Origin: Artemia franciscana
Taxonomy: Eukaryota; Arthropoda; Branchiopoda; Anostraca; Artemiidae
NCBI RefSeq assembly: GCF_032884065.1
Contig: NC_088871.1
Span: forward strand, 47,751,172 to 47,815,171
Length of the DNA stretch: 64,000 bases
Direction: 5' to 3'
Below the pieces are notes generated by a model that saw only the letters and a program-made list of their open reading frames with translations, was not told the origin of the DNA and did no database searches. This document shows, one piece after another, positions 56,531 through 64,000 of this stretch. How positions within the stretch are numbered: the stretch's first letter is position 1; each line of letters begins with the position of its first letter. A program made the translations under genes and the position numbers.

Positions 56531-57499
56531 TTAAAGTTAGGCGAGCCAGGATCTGATTTAAAATTATACATGTCGGTTTCGTGGGTCTGGAGCAGGGATC
56601 CCTTCTATGCATATGTATTATGCACTCCGTGTTTCTTTGAGTCTCTTCTTGTATCTGAGTTTTCTGACACTTTTCTGAGTTTTATTTGATTCGGGTCTTC
56701 CAAGTTTTTGGACTTTTTCAATAAAACACCATCATATATGACGTTAGTTTTTAGCGTTCCTGGTAGCAAAAGACGTATTATTAGTACTAGTGGACCACAC
56801 GGGATTTTGGAAGTTCCTTGCCCTTTTCTTCTTTGCCTGCAGTAAATACGATAAATTTTGTGTTTGATTTCGTTCACATTCGTTATTTTCGTTATATTCG
56901 TTATTATTTTCGTTATATATTCATTATATTCGTGATTTCGTTTCGTTACTTCATGAATTCTGTTTCCTGAACTGTCTTGAAATTTAGCTTCTTGAATTTT
57001 GAAAAAATCAAAGTGTAAATTTCACACCAATTATTTTTATATGATTCCAGGAAGAGCAAAAAATATATAAAAAATGTTATATAAAAGGACAATTCAAAGA
57101 ATCGATAAAAAATCTTGAAGGACGGTACCTTATCTGACACACCAGAAATTAGAACAAAGCAAAAAAAGGACAAGATTTGTTAATGATATAGTTATAAAAT
57201 AAATCGTACCAATAATCAAAGACCAAATATTTTGACTTCACAAGCGAAAGACTTTATCGACGGGAGGGAGGACTTAGCTAGAACCAGCTTTAAAACAAGG
57301 TAAGAAACACGTGAAACAACCTGAACATTGAAAGAAAAAGTCAGACCTATCAATTGGCTTCAATTCAAGAAAATTTAGAAGGGATGGGAGGTAAATTTAC
57401 TGTTTAACATCAACAAGGAGAGGAGGGATGATAATTTGTTGTTGTTTTCTCGATTTTTCTGTGAAAACAACTAGCCAATGTCATTTACGGTAACTTTTT

Positions 57500-58735
57500 A
57501 GGTGTACAAAGCCGTATTAAAGCAATTGCACTGCATGTAATTGACATTAACTGCCATGTTCATAGTCTCAACGTTGTGTTGGATGATTGCATTCAGAAGA
57601 TTCAGACGGATGGCATCTTTCTTCTCTATTCTTCAAGAGCTGTACTGTTCTATTGTGTTTTGTTAATGCTCAGAAAGCCGCTGGCATAACTATTATTCAG
57701 CCGGAGAAATCGTGTACTCCATGATGGGCAATCAACTACCAATACATCTAGTGACAGGGAATTGACAGCTTTGGCCCAAGAACTCGCAAGCAGACTCCAG
57801 ACGTTTGAATTTGTATTTATACTCCATCTAGCAGAAAAAGAAATGTGGCAAGAACTCTGTCTGGGAAGCCACAGTAGGTACACCTATTTTCACTAGAGCT
57901 ACTGGTCTCATTGCAGCTACGCGAGATAAAATTATAAAAATATGAACTGACGAAGATTTCGACAAAATCTTTCTTATAGTAAAATGATTTTCTCGTGAGT
58001 GCGGCCTCACAAAATTGTCCTTTTGCCTCACCTTTGTCCTCACCTTTTGCAATATTGTCAGAATTCTGATTCTTAATGTAAAAGACCAAAGAGGGCTCAG
58101 CAAGTAGCTTCCCGCTCCCGTGATTTTCTAACCATGTTAAATTTGCGAAGAAGCAATCTTGTTGAAGTGAAAGAATCAACTAAAAATGCTTTTCAAAGGG
58201 TTTATATCCTTGTGACAGACAGATCGTGCTCCAAGTTTGAAAATCACTTCACGCTCTTCCAATGTTAGACTCAATCTTTGTTTTAAATGTTGATTCGCCG
58301 CACTCTCTCAATACTAGCCGACTAGCTATCATAACAGCATATTACAAAGAAGCTTACATTGACACAATCGATTCGGCCTTGAAGCTGGATCTTGTGAGAA
58401 GATGTATCGACGCTTTAGCCAATAAGCCAAAAGATCTCTTTCAACTTCATGACTTTGAAATCAATATCGATAGTGTATTCTGAAGTTTTGAGAATTAAGT
58501 AAATCTTGATTACCCTGCTTATCACGACGGCTAGTAATGAGAGATTCTTTTCTTCACTAAGACTGATTAGAACCTATTTAAGATCGACGATGGTCAACGA
58601 AAGGCTCAGGAATTTGATGTTTATGTTAAGTGAAAAGACTATTGCGAAATTGTTGGAATTACATACTATGGTTGATATTTTTGAAAAAAGTGAAACCTTG
58701 TGGATTCCCAGTGTTGCAATAAAACTGTAAATAAC
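57500..58735 (+). pseudogene. Second hAT transposase, decayed, in the nAChR intron
   Basis: Order of recognisable pieces on the plus strand: VQSRIKAIALHVIDINCHVH followed by SLNVVLDDCIQKIQ near 57506-57605 (the CxxH.LN motif of hAT catalytic folds); TALAQELASRLQTFEFVF near 57757-57815; a segment at 58262-58483 with ITAYYKEAYIDTIDSAL; and, after a frame-shift near 58490, ITTASNERFFSSLRLIRTYL and RSTMVNERLRNLMFML at 58525-58635, the C-terminal dimerisation domain. Multiple frame-shifts and stops are present. It resembles the THAP0/52-kDa-repressor-like hAT group, unlike the transposase at 10033-11451. Terminal repeats were not found. The minus-strand open frames over this region are shadows. 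Confidence 0.8.
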
Positions 58736-59258
58736 TTTCCAACTGAATTTTTCTCTGTATACGTTAACCATGTTTTAACTGTTTGTTTTTATTACTACGA
58801 TCTTGGGAGAGGCCTGTAATAACCAATTTAAAGAAATATTGCTCTTAAACAACTGTGATTCAGGGGCCCCATAGACTTTTCTTAGCCCTTCTAGCTCAGA
58901 ATGAAATGATTATGTGGCTCATCGGAACCAATTAATCCAGATGTTTCTTTTAATGTTCCAGATGAATGGGTGATTAAAAAAGGTTCCATAAACTACTTAC
59001 CAAAGCCGAAATCGGATTATTTCTGAACCGCAAATATAATCATGATCTCTTTAATGTGGTATTTATTACAGGGTTAAGCTCTACTTCTTAGCTACGAGTC
59101 AAGTTTTACCGTTGATATTTAGAAACATGTGTAAATATATCCACTTTACAGTTTAGTCTAATTGTTTTTAATTATTAATATTGTATCCACTTTTTCCCGT
59201 CTTCAATTTGATATTATGGGGGGCCTAGGTGTCCTGAAATAATTTTTTATTTTTACAG

Positions 59259-59413
59259 AATCTGAAAAATCAGATAATGACTACAAATCTCTGGGTAGAG
59301 CAGTATTGGGTAGATTACAAATTAGCATGGGACCCTGAGGAGTATGGAGGAGTCGAGATTTTACATGTGCCTTCAGAAAATATATGGAGACCAGACATAG
59401 TTTTGTATAACAA
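59259..59413 (+). CDS. nAChRalpha: nAChR alpha subunit, ligand-binding domain exon (155 bp, fused)
   Basis: Acceptor TTTTTATTTTTACAG, donor GTAAGT at 59414. It reads [20 protein letters not shown], then [20 protein letters not shown] and [11 protein letters not shown], ending two bases into the next codon. This is the loop D/loop A part of the ligand-binding domain: the WVEQYW tryptophans contribute to the complementary (-) face, and [10 protein letters not shown] leads into the loop A region. In Drosophila alpha subunits, as I recall, this region is two exons of 45 and 110 bp; here they form one exon of exactly 155 bp. Intact and in phase with 53097-53236. The next exon, expected to begin with ADG-like sequence, is not found before 64000. 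Confidence 0.95.
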
Positions 59414-59864
59414 GTAAGTTACTTTTAATCAAAGTAAAGCAATATTTCAATAGTACTGAAGACAGGGTGCCATTTGTGATTATCAAAATAAATTTTGTTT
59501 TGCTGACAATTGCCTTAAAATGCCTAATAGTTTCCATTGATTTTAATTGCATTGTTTTTCTTAATCATTAATGTCATATGAAAATAATTAAAATCAGAAG
59601 AGAAAATTAAAACATCAGCTACAACCCCTTTGCTAATATACAGCTTAAATCAGAGAAGTCTTCAGCTCATGTTCCAGCAAATCCATTTTAAGGCTTTTCA
59701 GTAACTTCCACCTTCACAATTTTAGTAAATACATGGTAACCAGAAGTGGTAAAAACAATCAGATTCACCCCAAGAATAGGGATCATTATACATGAGTCTT
59801 TTCACATAGACTTCCATTTTGAATAAGTCAGCATCTTCTACTTATGCTTGGCCAGATCAAACAG
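59414..59864. other. nAChR downstream intron, nothing recognised
   Basis: AT-rich sequence beginning GTAAGTTAC. The intron presumably continues beyond the right edge, since no further exon is found. Confidence 0.5.
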
Positions 59865-60680
59865 TCCATTGTAACAAACTTTGGGTAATAGATGACTTGA
59901 CCCAGTAGCAATCGAAACTCTAAAAAAGGATTTTGATAACAGTTAATACATCAAAATAATACAATATTTGTGATCGTACCATATATATACTACTATAGTG
60001 ATTTCAAGCTCCTATCTATAAAAATGTGGAGTTTCGTATTTTTGCCGCAAGAAAGATCAGTGATGAGTGTTTTTTTTACCCCCAGAGGCAGTTTTATCCA
60101 GTAGTCCTAGGTCCCAGAAGATCGCCAATTGTCCTAAAATATGCAATATGACCATTATTTACATTAGTATTTGTTATTGCGAAATATACGGAAATATACA
60201 GAAATGTTCTGTATGAGAGAAGATTTTCTATAGGGAGATTTTTACACAGAGGTGGAGGGGGTGGATTTTCCTTGCTTGACTTGAAAAACTGTCAGAAAAT
60301 CAATAATAAAATTTTTTTTTAACTGAAAGTAAGGAGAAACGCTAAAACGTAAAACGAACAGAAATTATTCCGTATAAGAAGGAAGCTGTCTCTTCTTAAT
60401 CCCTTTTTCATTACATTTACATTTTTTTTTATTGTTTTGTTTTATTGTATTGATTTTTACATTTTATCCCAATTTCTTAAGAACGACTTCTGAAAAACAA
60501 GGGCTGTCGAATTTGGTAAGAATAATTTTAAAGAATTTTATCACTTTAGGTTAAAGAGCGAGAGATAAGGAAGGAGCAGCTCCCCTTATATATGGAATAA
60601 TTTCTCCTTGCTTTAAGTTTTAATGTTACTCCTTACTTTCTGTTGAAAAGACTCTTTTTCTTTATTTAATCTACTGAAGT
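59865..60680 (-). repeat. Repeat A copy 8, internally deleted
   Basis: Terminal module at 59865-60110 with deletions (AGCAATCGAAACTCTAAAAA, TCAAGCTCCTATCTATAAAA), remnants of the C-rich block near 60225-60265, then a fold-back at 60300-60670. The shared A/B module is missing. Confidence 0.78.
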
Positions 60681-61865
60681 CACAGGTGCCCACTAAGGAA
60701 AACAGCTTTTACACTTATTGCTGGTCAAGTTTAATTTCAAAACCTATGCATCGGAGGATTGCAATTTTAAAATGTAATTGATCACTTCTAATCCAAAAAT
60801 TTATCATCTGTCTTTTTTTCGAACTTATGCGTGATATTACAATCAGGAAGTTTATAGATACAGATATTGGTTTTCTTAATTTAGACCTGAAAACCAACTG
60901 TTCTCACAAAAAGTTTACAAACCTGTATGTGTTCTCTTGTAAAGATACAATTTTTAGGTAGGATTTTTATGCGCTCCCCCTTTATTTTGAGCTTGGTAAT
61001 TTTTCATAAAGACCTCACTGAAAAATTGCCAATAGTTACCCCTCCAGATTATTATGTCTATAATTAACAATCATAACGAAAAATAATTTACTGTTTTTCC
61101 CTTCCATGAGGAAATAATTTGATTTCTAAAAGTATACTTAGAATTGATCACTTAAGAAAAAATTAAAAGACAAATTATTTAAGACTTATTCTTACTTAAA
61201 AATTCTTTAAATTATTACTGGTTTATTTCTTTGCTCAAAAATCATCAGTCATTGACGGAAAAAGAAATTTTTGTTCTGAAGAATATAGGTTTTAAAGCTA
61301 TCTATGAGGTGTGTAACTTATATTTTCCTTATATATACCACTATGATAAATTATATATGCTTCCATAAACGCATTACTTCATTAAAGAAAAGCACATCCT
61401 AAAGGCAGTGTTAATTGAAGAATAGTGCCACTTTTAAAATTCATCTGTTTTTCCTGTTCCTTCACCAGGCCTCCCAATTGAAATCACTGAACAAATCAAT
61501 GTCCATTTTCTATATGTGAATAGTAAAACTCCTGGCTTCTTTTCAGTTTGTATGACTGTAAAGTTTTCTGAAATATTTTTCAATATTTACGGTATTATCA
61601 CTTATCAAACTTTTAAAGAAAGAAAGCCTATTTATTTTTATTTAAAATTACATAATTAACGTTTGAAGTCTCATTTTATCTCCTTTTTGCCCACTTCTCA
61701 CATTAAAAACAACTTTCAACCTTGAAATTAAGAATAATGTTGAAAAAATTTTGGTCTTTCCAGTCTTTCTATCTCTTGACAATTATCGGCCTTTCCTGAA
61801 ATTGTTATTTATTTCATTTTACTTACTAAGCATTGATGAATTGCGATTTAAATAAAAATAACTAC
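60681..61865. other. No recognised feature
   Basis: AT-rich, probably nAChR intron. A 60-codon minus frame at 60715-60897 is not recognisable. Confidence 0.4.
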
Positions 61866-61879
61866 TGCTACAACTACTA

Positions 61880-62445
61880 ATAACTTACCGCTACACCAAG
61901 TCGCCTGAGACCATCACAGCTATGCATGCTCCTCCTCCATCCGAATTTATTCCAAACCTCCTTTTTTACACCATCCCACAATGGTGTTTTTCTTTACGAC
62001 ATTCTCCATCTGAAACTGCAAACGATCTACTTTCTGTTTAGCCCTAGACGGTTGTCCGAAAAGGACAATATTTGGCAATCTGTCATCCTTCATCCGCAGA
62101 AAGTTCCCTGGCCGTCCCAACCTTTGTCTCGTTACAGCCCTTAAAAGGCTGGATTGAACCACACTTTTCGTAGAGCCTACTGTTTGAAACATGGTCATTC
62201 TGTTGGAACAATTCTTAGGTAATTCTCAAATCTTCCTCCGTCTTTCTGAGTGCTTTAATACCAATATTTGACCACTGCAGCTTCCAATATCCTAATTTCG
62301 GTTCGCAGACATATTTTCCAATTCTTCTTAACTTTTTTCAACTATGAAAAAACACCCTAAACTTTTGCGAGTCCACTTTTTACTTCTTGATTTTACCAAT
62401 TTTCTTTACTAATAATATTGCTTAGGTAAGTAAAGCTGTCCACTT
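61880..62445 (-). pseudogene. RTE-type LINE, C-terminal end of ORF2 and 3' end
   Basis: On the minus strand, FTYL-type text is degraded near 62430-62370. It is followed by AVTRQRLGRPGNFLRMKDDR, LPNIVLFGQPSRAKQKVDRL, a decayed region, and the end with a TAGTTGTAGCAGTAGTTA-type triplet tail near 61860-61880. It is homologous to 30060-30760. It is bounded on the upstream side by repeat A copy 9 at about 62450, so repeat A may have inserted into it. Non-functional. Confidence 0.8.
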
Positions 62446-62449
62446 GATT

Positions 62450-63688
62450 GATAAATTAAATGAAAAAAACAAGTTTTTTTTAAATGAAAGTAAGGAGCGA
62501 CATTAAAACTTAAAACGAACAGAAACTACTCCGTATATGAAAGGGGCTTTTCTTCCTCAACGCCTTCCTCTGTACGCTAAAGTTTGACTCTTTCTCTTAG
62601 CTCTACTTTTTTAAAAAGGAAAAAACTGTAGCGTAAAGAGCGGGGCGTTGAGGAAGAAAAGCCCCTTTCATATACGGAGTAATTTCTGTTCGTTTTAAGT
62701 TTTAATGTCGCTCCTTACTTCAATTTAAAAAAACTTGTTTTTTTTGTTTAATTTCTGGACGTTTTTTAATTCATGCATCCGCACATAAATAATTAAAACG
62801 AAATTTGCATATTAATTTTCTTTTTGGCTAAATGGCTTTCTCATAGTTTTTATCGGAAGATTTTGAGAAAAAAGGAGAGAGGGAGGAAGCCTAGCTGCCC
62901 TCTAATTTTTTGATTACTTAAAAAGGCAACTAGAGCTTTTAATTGTTTTACGAACATTTTCATTAGTAAAAATATATGTAATTTACGAATTAACTTACGT
63001 AACGAACTTCTATATTCGTATATTTTTATTGCGTATATGAGGGAGTTCACCCCTCGTCGATACCTCGCTCTTTACACTAAAGCTTAAATTCTGTCCCAAT
63101 TCCTTAAGAATGACCCTTGAATCACAAAGGCCGTAGCATAAATAGTTGAAATTAATAAAAATGATTTCGCGTAAAGAGCGAGGTATTACGAGGAGGTAAA
63201 CCCCTCATATGCGCAATAATTTCTTCTCGTTTTAAGTTTTAATGCTGCTCCTCACTTTCAGTAGAAAAAACTTCTCATATTTATTTTTTCCTTGTATTTT
63301 TAAATAATGCAAAAAATCCTGCGCCCCCATCATTGAAAGTCTCTTCCCCCATGAGAAGTTTTTCCATGGAAAGATCCTCCCGCGTAACCCCCCTCCCACC
63401 TCAACTCTCCCTCCCAAACTAAAAAAAAATCCCCCTGAAAACGTCCGTACACTTCCCAGTAACCATTACTATATGTAAACACAGGTCAAAGTTTGTAACT
63501 TGCAACCCCTGACAGGGAGACTGCGGGATAGTAAGTCGTCCCCAAAGACATAGTTATTAGGTTTTATGGCTATGGTGAATAAAATGGCTATCTCAGAATT
63601 TTGATCCGGTGACTTTTGGGAAAAAATGAGCGTGGCAGGGGGCCTAGGTGCCCTCCAATTTTTTTGGTCACTTAAAAAGGGCACTAGA
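62450..63688 (+). repeat. Repeat A copy 9, truncated by a LINE
   Basis: First fold-back 62453-62752 with copy-specific TTTTCTTCCTCAACGCC in both arms; linker; second fold-back about 63020-63260; C-rich block; shared A/B module 63580-63688. The sequence stops at GGGCACTAGAAC and LINE coding sequence begins immediately, so the terminal module is missing. Confidence 0.9.
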
Positions 63689-64000
63689 ACCTGACCGTTG
63701 GAAATTTGTTGATGACCAAACGATTGTTGAAAGTTGCTTCAGAAATTTAATAAGCGACCCTATGAGTATTCTCAATGAAATTGGAAGTGAGGCTTTGGAC
63801 CTAGATATGACCGTAAACCCCTCTAAGTCCATGATAATGCCGATTTGTTTCCTCAAATCCTCGCCCTGTTTTCTTAATCCTATCCCTCCTGAAATTTATG
63901 CATCCTCGGTTAAATTACTTGGAGTCACAATTTCGTCAAATTTAAAGTGGGATATCCACGTTAAAGATATCATCCATAAAGCTAATGCGTCTATCGCCCT
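63689..64000 (+). pseudogene. LINE reverse transcriptase fragment, runs off the right edge
   Basis: A single open frame reads DRWKFVDDQTIVESCFRN at the start, with FVDD as the catalytic box in place of YADD/FADD. It continues through VNPSKSMIMP and VKLLGVTISSNLKWDIHVKD to IIHKANASIAL at the window end. This is the end of the palm and the thumb of a non-LTR retrotransposon RT, of a family different from the RTE, the nested LINE and the Jockey-like LINE here. No stop is present over about 103 codons. It begins abruptly at the repeat A breakpoint, consistent with a 5'-truncated insertion. Its 3' end and target duplication lie outside. Confidence 0.82.

Larger units (their letters stand above)
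53237..59258 (+). other. nAChR intron, 6022 bp
   Basis: Runs from GTAAGTATG to TTTTTATTTTTACAG. It contains a repeat A copy (55265-56530), a decayed hAT transposase (57500-58735) and otherwise AT-rich sequence without recognised features (53237-55264, 56531-57499, 58736-59258). Open frames at 53728-53955 (-), 54155-54361 (-), 55006-55197 (+), 56605-56877 (-) and 56946-57173 (-) show no recognisable proteins. Confidence 0.85.

Noticed and set aside
57650..58179. Three overlapping minus-strand open frames in the nAChR intron
   Set aside because: They are antisense to recognisable hAT transposase pieces on the plus strand.
58860..58900. CAGGGGCCCC near 58872 as the terminal repeat of the second hAT
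   Set aside because: No inverted counterpart or 8-bp duplication was found upstream of 57500, and the word is itself nearly palindromic.

Overview
This is animal nuclear DNA. The evidence is AT-rich sequence, spliced exons with GT..AG borders, non-LTR retrotransposons, hAT transposons, long microsatellites, and no operons or bacterial-style gene packing. The one host gene recognised is a nicotinic acetylcholine receptor (nAChR) alpha subunit of arthropod type: two exons at 53097-53236 and 59259-59413 on the + strand, in compatible phase. From memory, unverified, the roughly 1.65-kb repeat that recurs through the window resembles repeats of brine shrimp (Artemia), so a branchiopod crustacean is my best guess. 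Everything else is intron or intergenic sequence filled with mobile elements in several layers. LAYOUT, 1-14.6 kb: fragments of an RTE-type LINE lie at 1-300 (-) and 1510-4210 (+), then a CTA-rich repeat. A complete hAT transposon (4389-11839, -) with an exact 8-bp target duplication is inserted in that repeat. Inside the hAT transposase sits a nearly full-length two-ORF non-LTR retrotransposon (6041-10035, -), whose insertion cut the transposase just before its dimerisation domain. LAYOUT, 14.6-20.9 kb: minisatellites (14.65, 15.56 kb), tandem repeats (16.03, 16.37, 17.26 kb) and copies of the dispersed repeat, here called repeat A. LAYOUT, 20.9-26.2 kb: a Jockey/CR1-like LINE (+) split inside its reverse transcriptase by a Penelope-like fragment flanked by direct repeats and (TA)n tracts. 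LAYOUT, 26.2-53.1 kb: tandem arrays of a ~275-bp repeat B in both orientations (26.9-27.7 and 36.6-38.1 kb), an RTE fragment (30.1-31.0 kb), a ~170-bp tandem repeat (31.3-31.9 kb), repeat A copies (32.9, 41.8, 46.1 and 48.6 kb) and long stretches with nothing recognised. LAYOUT, 53.1-64 kb: the nAChR exons, separated by a 6.0-kb intron that holds a repeat A copy and a decayed second hAT transposase, then more repeat A, an RTE fragment and, at the right edge, the start of another LINE reverse transcriptase. The most notable points are the dated nesting (CTA repeat, then hAT, then LINE), the fold-back arms in repeat A that match each other within a copy while copies differ, the sequence module shared by repeats A and B, and the fused 155-bp nAChR exon. 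No complete intact gene lies in the window, and all element ORFs seen carry at least one lesion. All comparisons were made by eye without alignment or database search.
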